Below are positions 16,252 to 24,367 of a stretch of DNA of 41,767 nucleotides, in pieces. Source of the stretch: Atopobium sp. (GTDB lineage: Bacteria > Actinomycetota > Coriobacteriia > Coriobacteriales > Atopobiaceae); the NCBI GenBank assembly GCA_022732885.1, contig JAIJTS010000013.1:1-41767 (forward strand), in the 5' to 3' direction. Every line of letters starts with the position of its first letter. Within the stretch, counting starts at the first letter, position 1. A program made the position numbers and the translations under genes. A model generated the notes under the pieces. It was not told the origin of the DNA and ran no database searches. It saw nothing but the letters and a program-made list of their open reading frames with translations.

Positions 16252-17250
16252 ATGAGCTCCTGTGCTCTTATCGATTTGCATGTCCACCTTGATGGATCAA
16301 TCCCCCTTTCTGCCGCAGCTCAACTTGCAGCAGAAGCGGGACTTGATTTGTCTTTGGCTGAGCTTCAAGAAAAGATGCAAGTCCCAGTTCATTGCCAGGA
16401 TCTTAACCAGTATCTTGCAACGTTTGAGTTGCCTCTCAAGCTTATGCAGACAGCACAGGGCATCCGCGCAGTTGCAAAGGCATTCCATGAGCAACTTGAC
16501 GCAGAGGGTATTCTCTACGCTGAACCTCGTTTTGCACCAGGAAGCCTTACTGCAGGAGGTCTTTCTCAGCAAGAAGTTCTTGAGGCTGCTCTTGCTGGTA
16601 GGGATGACTTCTATGCAGAGAACCCACAGTCAGAGCTCCACACGGCATACCTTATTTGTGCTATGCGTGGCACAGGTGAAGAGCTTGGGCACAAAAATGA
16701 GGAGTCAATTGACCTGGCTGCAGCATACCTTGGAAAAGGTGTTGTAGCGGCAGATTTAGCAGGAGCAGAGGCACTCTTTGCCACAGAGAATTTCTCGTCA
16801 CTTTTTGCTGAAGCACAAAGAAAAGACGTTCCTTTTACTATCCACGCGGGAGAAGCCGCTGGTCCAGAGAGCATCAAAGCTGCGCTTCGACTTGGAGCAC
16901 AACGTATTGGCCACGGTGTTCGCTCCTTGGAGGACGCGAGTGTTATCCAGGACCTTAAGGCTGCAAATGTTGCCCTTGAGATTTGCCCTACCAGCAACGT
17001 TCAGACGCGCATCTTTGAGTCAATAGAGCGCTTTCCTCTTGAGCAGCTGCTTGATGCTGGCCTGACGGTTACTATCAACACGGACAACATGACTGTCTCC
17101 AACACTACTCTATCGCGCGAGTTTGAACTCTTGCAGCAGCACTGCGGTCTAGACAAAAATACCGCACGTGAGCTTGCAAAAAATGCTGCACGTGCGGTAT
17201 TTAGTGATTCTAGCGAGAAAGACCGTCTACTTGCCTACCTTAGGCAATAG
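16252..17250 (+). CDS. add: Adenosine deaminase
   Basis: A 332-residue amidohydrolase that converts adenosine to inosine in purine salvage. The zinc site HxH is LHVHLDGS near residues 9-11. The catalytic blocks FTIHAGEAAGPESI, RIGHGVRSLED, EICPTSNVQT and VTINTDN follow in family order. Length is normal. The ATG at 16252 follows TAGGAGGC; an ATG seven codons upstream is poorly placed. The last 11 bases overlap the end of copA on the other strand, with no terminator between. Inosine and hypoxanthine arise from this reaction, and a probable hypoxanthine-DNA glycosylase is encoded 2 kb away, perhaps by coincidence. Confidence 0.95.
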   Translation: MSSCALIDLHVHLDGSIPLSAAAQLAAEAGLDLSLAELQEKMQVPVHCQDLNQYLATFELPLKLMQTAQGIRAVAKAFHEQLDAEGILYAEPRFAPGSLTAGGLSQQEVLEAALAGRDDFYAENPQSELHTAYLICAMRGTGEELGHKNEESIDLAAAYLGKGVVAADLAGAEALFATENFSSLFAEAQRKDVPFTIHAGEAAGPESIKAALRLGAQRIGHGVRSLEDASVIQDLKAANVALEICPTSNVQTRIFESIERFPLEQLLDAGLTVTINTDNMTVSNTTLSREFELLQQHCGLDKNTARELAKNAARAVFSDSSEKDRLLAYLRQ

Positions 17251-17446
17251 TAGCCTCATATCCTGCCTGAACAACAGCGTCAACCAATGTGCTATCAGCG
17301 ACATCAGAAGACAGCTCAACTACAGCGCTCTTCTCGTCAAGTGAAACGGTTGCCTTAGAGACACCCTCGACAGCCTCAAGTGCCTGTGTGACGTGTGCAA
17401 CACAGTGCTGACAAGTCATACCCTCTACGTTTAGTTTCTTCTCCAT
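17240..17446 (-). CDS. Internal in-frame start: free CopZ-like copper chaperone (68 aa)
   Basis: Inside copA, AAGGAGG (17455-17461) lies eight bases before an in-frame ATG (17444-17446). Translation from there yields a 68-residue protein beginning MEKKLNVEGMTCQHC, the size and layout of a stand-alone CopZ/Atx1 chaperone. The upstream 40 residues are low-complexity (Thr/Asn/Ser/Lys-rich), like a linker. I infer that the operon makes both a fused and a free chaperone from one gene. The bases encode Gln-Lys-Glu-Glu in the long frame, so chance is possible. Confidence 0.6.
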   Translation of the reverse strand: MEKKLNVEGMTCQHCVAHVTQALEAVEGVSKATVSLDEKSAVVELSSDVADSTLVDAVVQAGYEATIA

Positions 17447-19843
17447 ATAAGATTCCTCCTTCTGTGACGCGGATGCGTCATTTGTGGACTTAGATTGAAT
17501 GTCAATGACTGGTTTTGTGTCATGAGCGTTTTGGCGAGTTGCTGAGCTTGTATTCTTTGGCTTCCAGGTGCGCAGGCGTAGTGCATTGCATACAACAAAG
17601 ACTGACGAGAAGCCCATGGCGGCTGCACCAATCATAGGGTTCAGCGAAATACCAAATGGATACAACAGACCCATAGCAACAGGAATGCAAATGGTGTTAT
17701 AGAACAGTGCCCAGAACAGGTTCTCTTTGATGTTGGTCATGGTGGCTCGAGAGAGCTCAATTGAAGTGGCAACATCAGCTGGATCAGACTTCATCAAAAC
17801 AATGTCAGCGGACTCAATAGCAACATCGGTACCTGCACCAATTGCAATACCCACGTTTGCTCGCGCAAGTGCTGGAGCATCGTTGATACCATCGCCAACC
17901 ATGACAACGTTTTCTCCAGCGTCTTGGAACTGCCTAATGTAAGACTCTTTTTGGCTTGGCAAGACATCAGAGATTACCTGGTCAACACCAAGCTCCTTAC
18001 CAATGACGTTTGCCGTTGTTGCCTGATCTCCGGTAAGCATGACAGACTTAACGCCCATAGCACGAAGACGAGCAATGGTAGACGCGCTAGTTTGCTTAAC
18101 CTTGTCAGCTACAGCAATGACACCAAGAAGTTTGCCCTCAAGTGCAAAGTACAGCGGTGTTTTTGCCTGTTCAGCTAGCTGCTGAGCCTGAGAAGTCAGC
18201 TCTTGTGTGCTGATGCCCTCTTGCTCCATCAGACGAGCGTTTCCTGCTACAAGGCGTTTCTCGCCAACCTTTGCCGTAAGGCCACCACCAGCAACCTGTG
18301 AGAACTCCTGTATGTCAACAAAGCTTCCTGCAGACTCTCCAAGCTTCTCTTGAGCGTACGTAACAATTGCCTGCGCAAGTGGATGCTCGCTCTTTTGCTC
18401 AAGCGCGTATGCATACTCAAGGAGCTGGTGCTCGGAAGTTCCACCTGCACAAAGTACGTCAGTTACGCTCGGCTTGCCCTCAGTGAGCGTTCCGGTCTTA
18501 TCAAGAACAACCACGGTTGCTCGGACCGCACCCTCAAGCGCCTCGGCAGACTTGACCAAAATGCCATTTGAAGCACCTAGGCCGGTTCCTACCATGATGG
18601 CGGTAGGTGTTGCCAGGCCAAGTGCACAAGGGCAGGAAATAACCAGAACAGCAACAGCGTACGAGAGAGCAACCGCAAAGTCACCAGGAGTTACAAAGAC
18701 AAACCATGCTGCAAACGTTACCAATGCGATTCCAATGACAACGGGGACAAAAACGCCAGCAATGCTGTCAGCAAGACGCTCGATAGGTGCTTTGGAGCTT
18801 GTCGCCTCGTCAACTAGGCGGATAATGCCTGCAAGCGTTGTATCATCGCCAACAGCGGTAGCGCGCATCTTAAACCAGCCGCCAGTAGATACCGTAGCGC
18901 CTGTCACGGAGTCTCCAACAACCTTGCTTACAGGAACGGGCTCTCCGGTAATAGCGGACTCATCGACAGATCCTTCTCCTTCGATAAGCTGGCCATCAAC
19001 AGGAATCGACTGACCTGCCCTTACCACAAGAACGTCTCCCACCACAACGGTATCTGCAGGAACTTCCTGCTCAACACCGTCTTTGACGAGAATAGCAGTC
19101 TTTGGAGCAAGGTTCATAAGTGCGTTAATTGCACCTGTGGTATGACCTTTTGCGCGAGCCTCAAAGAACTTGCCCAGAGAAATCAGAGCAAGAATCACAC
19201 CTGCAGTCTCAAAGTACATGCCGTGCATTGCATGGTGAGCTGCAGCAACATCTCCTGCAACAAAAGCATTTGCCATCTGGTACAGGCTAACAACACTGTA
19301 AGCAAACGACGCTGCTGAACCTAGCGCAATGAGTGAATCCATATTAGGCGAGCCATGCAAAAACGCACGGAATCCGCCAATAAAATAGTGACGACAAATA
19401 AAGAGAATAGGAATGCAAAGCAAAAGCTCAGTAAGAGCCAAGTTCATCATGCCATTCATTCCAGAAACGGCAGGTGGAACAGGTGCTCCTATCATCTCAC
19501 CCATGGCAAGATAGAGCAGTGGAATGGCAAACGCCATTGAGGAAATAAGCTCGACTCTCTTCTGCTTTACCACCTTTTCTGAAGCATCGGTAGCATCTGC
19601 CGTAGTAGCTGCAGCAGAATCTTTTTTGTCGCTACGAGGCGTTGCTTCATAGCCTGCTTTGCTTACTGCGTCAGAAATCTGCTTAAGGGTGTCTGGGTTA
19701 CCGTCATAATCAACTTCCATAGAATTTTTAAGCAGATTAACGCGAGCCTCAGAGACACCAGAAACAGAGTTTGCTGCCTTCTCCACGTGCGCAGAACAAC
19801 TTGCGCACGTCATTCCTTGTACATCAAAAACTTTCTGATCCAT
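17240..19843 (-). CDS. copA: Copper-exporting P1B-type ATPase with an extra C-terminal CopZ-like domain
   Basis: An 867-residue copper exporter. An N-terminal heavy-metal domain carries MTCASC (residues 12-17). The membrane part has about eight hydrophobic segments with the CPC motif in ISCPCALGLATPTA. The catalytic parts are TGEPVP, the phosphorylated DKTGTLTEGK, the HP pair in SEHPLAQAI and MVGDGINDAPALA. Unusually, about 70 residues of linker plus a second heavy-metal domain (MTCQHC, near 809-814) follow the last membrane segment. That domain begins with a Met preceded by AAGGAGG, so it may also be made alone. The gene follows csoR in one operon and is probably derepressed by Cu(I). Start: ATG at 19843, nine bases after csoR. 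Confidence 0.95.
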   Translation of the reverse strand: MDQKVFDVQGMTCASCSAHVEKAANSVSGVSEARVNLLKNSMEVDYDGNPDTLKQISDAVSKAGYEATPRSDKKDSAAATTADATDASEKVVKQKRVELISSMAFAIPLLYLAMGEMIGAPVPPAVSGMNGMMNLALTELLLCIPILFICRHYFIGGFRAFLHGSPNMDSLIALGSAASFAYSVVSLYQMANAFVAGDVAAAHHAMHGMYFETAGVILALISLGKFFEARAKGHTTGAINALMNLAPKTAILVKDGVEQEVPADTVVVGDVLVVRAGQSIPVDGQLIEGEGSVDESAITGEPVPVSKVVGDSVTGATVSTGGWFKMRATAVGDDTTLAGIIRLVDEATSSKAPIERLADSIAGVFVPVVIGIALVTFAAWFVFVTPGDFAVALSYAVAVLVISCPCALGLATPTAIMVGTGLGASNGILVKSAEALEGAVRATVVVLDKTGTLTEGKPSVTDVLCAGGTSEHQLLEYAYALEQKSEHPLAQAIVTYAQEKLGESAGSFVDIQEFSQVAGGGLTAKVGEKRLVAGNARLMEQEGISTQELTSQAQQLAEQAKTPLYFALEGKLLGVIAVADKVKQTSASTIARLRAMGVKSVMLTGDQATTANVIGKELGVDQVISDVLPSQKESYIRQFQDAGENVVMVGDGINDAPALARANVGIAIGAGTDVAIESADIVLMKSDPADVATSIELSRATMTNIKENLFWALFYNTICIPVAMGLLYPFGISLNPMIGAAAMGFSSVFVVCNALRLRTWKPKNTSSATRQNAHDTKPVIDIQSKSTNDASASQKEESYMEKKLNVEGMTCQHCVAHVTQALEAVEGVSKATVSLDEKSAVVELSSDVADSTLVDAVVQAGYEATIA

Positions 19844-19852
19844 AACGCCACC

Positions 19853-20176
19853 TTACATAAATCTCTTAAAGAGGTCCATGACCTCATCAATAACTTCTGT
19901 ATCACCCGACTGGATGCGATCAACTACGCAAGACTCCAGGTGATCTTGCATGACTTCTCTTGAGACAGCCTTAACCGCAGACTCAACTGCCGCAAGCTGA
20001 ATAAGGACATCTCCGCAATAACGATCCTCGTCAATCATTGTTTTAATGCCATTTAACTGGCCGATTGCACGGTTAATACGGCGAGAAACCCCGCTTTTAA
20101 GTTCGCTTGAGCGAGGGGTTGTCTTGTGATCACAATGACAGGATGTCTTTTGTGATTGGCCGTTTTTCTGAGCCAT
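19853..20176 (-). CDS. csoR: CsoR-family copper-sensing repressor
   Basis: A 107-residue all-helical repressor of the CsoR/RcnR family. The RRINRAIGQLNGIKTMI DNA-binding helix, then DRYCGDVLIQLAAV (first Cys) and DHLESCVVD (His and second Cys) give the C-H-C Cu(I) site. The N-terminus has extra His/Cys residues (SCHCDHKT). In the family, apo-CsoR binds operators and Cu(I) releases it. It heads the csoR-copA operon and has CsoR-like boxes at 20191-20241 in its promoter, so it is probably autoregulated. Ribosome site GGAGGAGA before ATG 20176. One GGCGAGAA copy (20080-20087) encodes VSRR. Confidence 0.93.
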   Translation of the reverse strand: MAQKNGQSQKTSCHCDHKTTPRSSELKSGVSRRINRAIGQLNGIKTMIDEDRYCGDVLIQLAAVESAVKAVSREVMQDHLESCVVDRIQSGDTEVIDEVMDLFKRFM

Positions 20177-20190
20177 CTCTCCTCCTTTCC

Positions 20191-20251
20191 ATACCCTAAG
20201 GGGGTATTAGTTTCTGTAAACAGTATACCCCCATAAGGTATTTTTATGCAA
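20191..20251 (-). promoter_or_regulatory. csoR-copA promoter with two CsoR-like boxes
   Basis: Boxes read ATACCCTAAGGGGGTAT (20191-20207) and ATACCCCCATAAGGTAT (20225-20241), 34 bases apart. A minus-strand promoter TTGCAT (20246-20251), 18-base spacer, TATACT (20222-20227) is overlapped by the second box, consistent with repression. Confidence 0.75.
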
Positions 20252-20315
20252 CAAAAAAATAGCGACAGAAGCCGCTGTTTTTATCTACCTATGATTCCCG
20301 TAAAACTTCCTTCAA

Positions 20316-20366
20316 ATACCCTTATGGTGTATTAATATCCGAAGGAAATATACCTCTTATGGGTAT
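20316..20366. promoter_or_regulatory. Second pair of CsoR-like boxes
   Basis: Boxes read ATACCCTTATGGTGTAT (20316-20332) and ATACCTCTTATGGGTAT (20350-20366), again exactly 34 bases apart. The pair lies 91 bases upstream of the first box and just past the end of the ABC cassette. No clear gene start follows on the plus strand. Confidence 0.65.
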
Positions 20367-20379
20367 CTTTATACAGTAT

Positions 20380-21165
20380 TTACAAATGCATTCCCTCTAT
20401 TTGTCCAGTAATTCTCTGTCTGTTGTTGCAAAAAGAGATAAAAGCAAGCGTTATCAATATCCATAAAAGTTCTAAGAACAACGCATAACCACACAATAGA
20501 AACGCATCACTTGTATTAAAACTCAAAAACAATCCGACACTTTCAACAATCCATGAAATCGGAATGCACTTGCAGATAGAAATCAAAGGGTTTGGAAATA
20601 AATAAAGTGGTATAACAGCTCCAGAAAGTATGGGGATACTTATTGATAATAAGTTTAGTACAGCAAATCCATCAGTTGACAATAAACCAATTACTGAAGA
20701 AAATACTCCAAATATAGCACCACCAAGAGAAGCAAGAATAAGGGATATACATAAAGGAACAAGTAGGGCCAGAACATCAGCTGCTGCAATATAAAGAACA
20801 ATAACTGAGGTTATAAGAGAACTCATAAAACAAACAACAGTAATTGTTATGTATCTAATTAAAAAGAATACCATCGCACGGTTTTGAGAAATTAAGTACA
20901 TAAAAATTGTTTTAGCAAATCGATCTTGAACAATAATATTGGCCGAACATTGCATTGCAGAAAGCCATGACGATAAAGTTAAAATTCCTACAAGCAGTGA
21001 CATACTTGAAGCAGAAAGCTGCATACCAAACAGAATAAAGTATAGATATGAAAAAATAGGTTCAATAAAAAATTGAATGCAAAAAGCTAAAATAGAGCCG
21101 TAGCTGGATAAAGAAGTCAATGATATACAAATTGCAGGATAGATATGTGAAGTAATTTTTTTCAT
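20380..21165 (-). CDS. ABC-2 type permease (second) of peptide cassette
   Basis: A 261-residue membrane protein with about six hydrophobic segments (for example LSLLVGILTLSSWLSA preceded by a Met/Ser stretch, VLALLVPLCISLILASLGGA and LLCGYALFLELLWILITLAF). It resembles ABC-2 export permeases, but I cannot place it in a named family. The start is the ATG at 21165, two bases after the stop of the other permease gene; there is no strong ribosome site, so translation is probably coupled. Base composition is clearly AT-rich, like the rest of 20.4-24.4 kb. With the ATPase and the other permease it would form an exporter, perhaps for the small peptide encoded at 24100-24195. Confidence 0.78.
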   Translation of the reverse strand: MKKITSHIYPAICISLTSLSSYGSILAFCIQFFIEPIFSYLYFILFGMQLSASSMSLLVGILTLSSWLSAMQCSANIIVQDRFAKTIFMYLISQNRAMVFFLIRYITITVVCFMSSLITSVIVLYIAAADVLALLVPLCISLILASLGGAIFGVFSSVIGLLSTDGFAVLNLLSISIPILSGAVIPLYLFPNPLISICKCIPISWIVESVGLFLSFNTSDAFLLCGYALFLELLWILITLAFISFCNNRQRITGQIEGMHL

Positions 21166-21167
21166 AA

Positions 21168-21932
21168 TTATGAACAATCTCCATCCTTGCGAAGATTTGA
21201 AAATGCTAATTGAATTAGAAACCGTCCTAAAAAAACATATGCAATCGAAATAATCAAACAAACAACCGAATACAAGAAAAAATCTTGCACAGTAGCTGAG
21301 GTAATTAACTTTACTGCTGGAGTCAAAGGATGTAAGTATGCGATTATACGCATTGGTAATGGAAAGTTTTCTATTGGTAAAACTATACCAGACCCTATCC
21401 ACACGCCAGTTAAAATAAGGCTTTCAAATGATGAAGCATTTTTTGTTAAAACATATAAAGAAGACAAAACCAAAGATGAAGAGGCACATGCAACCGTTGA
21501 AAAAAATAGTGCCAATATCTCATTTATAGAAAGAATAATAGGAACATCAAAAAATAAGCTAAGAAGAATAGAGCACGGCACTCCAAGAACTAAACCTAAT
21601 GTAGTTGCAGAAAAAATAATTGGATAAAAAATATTAGCAATTCCCTTCGGACTTATAAACAAATATTCCAAAGTTCCCTGATAACGCTGATATCCAATAA
21701 TACCTGTTGAGAGAATTGTAGAAGCCCATATAGTTGCGATAGATGAATAAACCCAAAATGAATGATTACTAGACCCCTGAATCATTGAAAAAATCTTAAA
21801 CAAAGAGAAGCTAAAACATGATCCAAGAACACTTATTAAAAAGAATGGAGTCGTTAAAAACATACTCGTATGAAAGCGTAACATCTGCAATTCTGAGCGC
21901 ATATCAAAAATTGAATTAACACTATCTTTCAT
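21168..21932 (-). CDS. ABC-2 type permease (first) of peptide cassette
   Basis: A 254-residue membrane protein with six hydrophobic segments, including TTPFFLISVLGSCFSFSLF and VVCLIISIAYVFLGRFLI. A GIGSGIVLPIENFPLPMRII-type block (GSGIVLPIENFPLPMRI here) followed by LHPLTPAVKL is typical of ABC-2 permeases of the drug and peptide exporter type. It overlaps the ATPase gene by 11 bases and is followed two bases later by the second permease. It lacks GGCGAGAA copies, as does the whole cassette. Confidence 0.8.
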   Translation of the reverse strand: MKDSVNSIFDMRSELQMLRFHTSMFLTTPFFLISVLGSCFSFSLFKIFSMIQGSSNHSFWVYSSIATIWASTILSTGIIGYQRYQGTLEYLFISPKGIANIFYPIIFSATTLGLVLGVPCSILLSLFFDVPIILSINEILALFFSTVACASSSLVLSSLYVLTKNASSFESLILTGVWIGSGIVLPIENFPLPMRIIAYLHPLTPAVKLITSATVQDFFLYSVVCLIISIAYVFLGRFLIQLAFSNLRKDGDCS

Positions 21933-22902
21933 TATCTTTTCCCATTACAGCAAGGTACACCTCTTCGAGTGAAGCACGTCTTTCATTGACTTTCTTCCAG
22001 CCAAAATCATCAACACATAAATCAAAAACCATTTTCTTATTTCCTGACACATCCACATAAATTGAATCAAACTTCTCAAGAACTTCAACTGATGCAATTC
22101 CAGAACATTCATTCAAAATTTTAATTTTAGATTCATCAAGACAATCAGTTATAAACGTGTATACGCCCTCTATTTTTACTTTCTGTCTTAATTCCTCTAA
22201 GCTGCCCAGAAAAATACACTTTCCTTTTTTGAGAACAAGCACGCGATCAGCTAATAATTCAACCTCTCTCATGCTATGAGACGTAAGTAAAATACCACTA
22301 GGGATATGACGTAACTCAGCGATAAGCCGCCTGACATCTGCCGCATTATTTGGATCTAAACCAGATGTTGGCTCGTCAAGAAGAATTAAACTATGAGCTG
22401 AAATTAAAGCTCTTGCAAGATGAAGCCTTTGTCTCATTCCCCTAGAAAAAGTTGATACATTTTGATTTGAAAATTCAACTAAATGTACTTGTTGAAGGGC
22501 ATTTTTAATTCTTGATTCTTGCTCATCAAAAGGGACACCACTCACTTGCGCAAAATATCTTAAGTTATTAATAGCAGTAGCATGAAGATAAAACCCATTT
22601 TCTCCACCAAGAACTAAAGAAATATTCTTACAAGCCTTGCGAGGACATTTAAGGACGTCTACACCACATGCTTCTACTTCTCCACAATCTGGGAGTAAAA
22701 GCGATGAAGCAATTTTTACTAAAGTGGTCTTTCCAGCGCCATTCGGTCCGAGTACACAAACTATTTCCCCTAAATGAACAGAAAACGACACATTATCTAA
22801 AACTAAACGTTTCCCTTCTTTCATCCTGTATGATCTACTTACTTTTTTTACATTCAGAGGAAGTAAAATATCATGGTCAAGATTTGATTCCCGCTGGATC
22901 AT
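21922..22902 (-). CDS. ABC exporter ATP-binding protein of peptide cassette
   Basis: A 326-residue ATPase of the ABC-2 exporter (CcmA/DrrA-like) type. Walker A is VLGPNGAGKTTLVKIA, the signature is TFSRGMRQRLHLARAL, Walker B is LILLDEPTSGLDPNNA and the H-loop is ILLTSHSMRE. About 85 extra residues follow the H-loop, as in many exporters of this type. Start: ATG at 22902, with AGGAG upstream; it overlaps the end of the helical-repeat gene by 26 bases. The two permeases follow with coupled starts, so all four genes are one unit. Confidence 0.88.
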   Translation of the reverse strand: MIQRESNLDHDILLPLNVKKVSRSYRMKEGKRLVLDNVSFSVHLGEIVCVLGPNGAGKTTLVKIASSLLLPDCGEVEACGVDVLKCPRKACKNISLVLGGENGFYLHATAINNLRYFAQVSGVPFDEQESRIKNALQQVHLVEFSNQNVSTFSRGMRQRLHLARALISAHSLILLDEPTSGLDPNNAADVRRLIAELRHIPSGILLTSHSMREVELLADRVLVLKKGKCIFLGSLEELRQKVKIEGVYTFITDCLDESKIKILNECSGIASVEVLEKFDSIYVDVSGNKKMVFDLCVDDFGWKKVNERRASLEEVYLAVMGKDNER

Positions 22903-24040
22903 TTTTCATCTCCTCTCGGACCAAATTGTACCCATTCTCATTTCCAGTTTTACTATACGTAACGCAAAGAAATTTCCTTATTAAATCAAGTTGCGACACA
23001 AAACCAAATTTTTTGCAAACTTCTGACGCTCTTTCAAAAAAATCAATAGATTCTTTCCATCTTTCTTGTAAATAATATACATATCCCACAAGTACCTCCG
23101 CTTCTGACTGAGAAGACATATGATTTTTCTTAACCCACTCTAAATTAGATTTAGCCAAAAGCTCAGCTTCTGCAAAATTATTTTTAAGAAGGTACAGCTG
23201 AAAAAGATTGCCTGATATCTGCTCCCTAATTCTTTTTGCTGGATCAAGTCCAACTACTATCAAATTATCTCCCAAATTATTTATAGAAAGATTAGCTTCA
23301 GACAAAATAGAAAAAGATTTATCAAAATCATCTCTTTTTAAGTAAATAAGTGATTTCAAATTATCACACGCTGCTCTGAGGACCAACCCATCATCTTGTG
23401 AAATATTAAAATCACATATTGAATGAGATATGAAACTCTTTGCATTTTCTAAATATTCTTCAGCTTTATTCAATTCTCCTAGCCTTTTAATCAACCTAGA
23501 ACAATATCTAATATATGTTGCGACAATTTTATCTGGAGATAATTTCTCGTTTTCAAGCAAACGAAGATACATTTGATTTGAGATTTTATTTAACTTCTCG
23601 TGATTTCCAATCGCAGAAGCAAAGTAAGTTAATATTAAATAATCGGAACATGCTAAATTATTCTCCCAAAATATTTTTCCTAATTCAGATACAAAATCCC
23701 ATCTTCCTGCAAAATTAACTAATACATCCACATGCGCAGATAAATCTAAAGTTGATAATCCTGAACGAGTCCACTTAGCAAAGAAGTCTTCTGGCTTTCC
23801 TAGACTCTGATCATACAAAGAAATGTCCAAGTTGTTCATTTTGCAATATTCTTCCAAAAGAATTCTAGGATCATTTCTAAAACGAACTCCCAAATCAGAT
23901 AGATAATTTTGTGAACCATCAGATCGTAACTCAGGGCATGCAGGAATAGAGGCAATAACAGCCCTTGAATAAATCGAATAAGGAGTTAATTTTTTCTTTA
24001 AAATTTCACGAGATAAGTTCACATATGGGTTCTGTAGCAT
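22877..24040 (-). CDS. Helical-repeat (TPR-like) protein of unknown function
   Basis: A 387-residue, mostly helical protein without membrane segments or signal peptide. Several helix pairs look like degenerate TPR units, for example KRLGELNKAEEYLENAKSF, LYLLKNNFAEAELLAKSNLE and VGYVYYLQERWKESIDFFER. The N-terminal 100 residues (with SIYSRAVIASIPACPELRSD) match no motif I know, and no helix-turn-helix is evident. Rap-like RRNPP peptide sensors have this size and architecture, but a role in peptide maturation or immunity is equally possible. The ATG at 24040 follows AAGGAT. It lies between a peptide gene and an ABC exporter and is AT-rich, suggesting horizontal acquisition. Confidence 0.75.
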   Translation of the reverse strand: MLQNPYVNLSREILKKKLTPYSIYSRAVIASIPACPELRSDGSQNYLSDLGVRFRNDPRILLEEYCKMNNLDISLYDQSLGKPEDFFAKWTRSGLSTLDLSAHVDVLVNFAGRWDFVSELGKIFWENNLACSDYLILTYFASAIGNHEKLNKISNQMYLRLLENEKLSPDKIVATYIRYCSRLIKRLGELNKAEEYLENAKSFISHSICDFNISQDDGLVLRAACDNLKSLIYLKRDDFDKSFSILSEANLSINNLGDNLIVVGLDPAKRIREQISGNLFQLYLLKNNFAEAELLAKSNLEWVKKNHMSSQSEAEVLVGYVYYLQERWKESIDFFERASEVCKKFGFVSQLDLIRKFLCVTYSKTGNENGYNLVREEMKNDPAGIKS

Positions 24041-24065
24041 TATAAACACTATCCTTATTTTTAAA

Positions 24066-24094
24066 GGAAGCACCAGTCACAAACTGATGCTTCC
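24066..24094 (-). terminator. Attenuator-like terminator between peptide gene and helical-repeat gene
   Basis: Minus-strand arms GGAAGCAUCAG and CUGGUGCUUCC (24084-24094 and 24066-24076) form an 11-bp stem with one U-G pair and a seven-base loop, followed by TTTAAAAA. It starts six bases after the peptide stop codon. Such a leaky terminator would give much more peptide than exporter mRNA, as in many bacteriocin operons. Confidence 0.75.
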
Positions 24095-24099
24095 ATATC

Positions 24100-24195
24100 T
24101 TAACCATGTTTCCAAGTAATTGAATTCCAGCCACAGACTTTAATAATATCCTGTAACTCCTTTTGGAACTTTTTTACTTCTTCGCATTCCTTCAT
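24100..24195 (-). CDS. 31-residue peptide, candidate precursor or signal peptide
   Basis: A very short gene with an excellent ribosome site, AAAGGAGGGG, just before the ATG at 24195. The product has a charged helical first half (MKECEEVKKFQKELQD) and a distinct C-terminal half ending KVCGWNSITWKHG, with one Cys and two Trp. It has no hydrophobic signal sequence, so export would need a dedicated transporter, and an ABC exporter is encoded downstream. A leader-plus-core layout would fit a ribosomally made bacteriocin or signalling peptide. I recognise no family, and no modification enzyme is present in the cassette. Confidence 0.65.
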   Translation of the reverse strand: MKECEEVKKFQKELQDIIKVCGWNSITWKHG

Positions 24196-24331
24196 ATCCC
24201 CTCCTTTCTTAATGAGTACCTCTATGGTAATAAAATAAATTTAGCATAATCAATTCTTAATAAATTTTATACTAAAAAGACATAACAAGAATATAACTAC
24301 AAACTATAGCAATGGTATCGCTTATTTATCT

Positions 24332-24359
24332 CTTAATATTTTTAACTAAAAATATTAAG
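24332..24359 (-). terminator. Terminator of rmuC
   Basis: A perfect 12-bp inverted repeat (arm CTTAATATTTTT, loop AACT) nine bases after the rmuC stop. The bases between here and 24196 are strongly AT-rich and should hold the promoter of the peptide gene, but no convincing -35/-10 pair stands out. Confidence 0.75.
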
Positions 24360-24367
24360 CCATTTTA

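Noticed and set aside
18474..19013. Plus-strand open frame of 179 codons opposite copA
   Set aside because: Antisense to conserved ATPase motifs; composition reflects the copA codon pattern.
20380..24367. AT-rich cassette as a prophage or transposon
   Set aside because: No integrase, transposase, terminal repeats or tRNA attachment site could be found at its edges.
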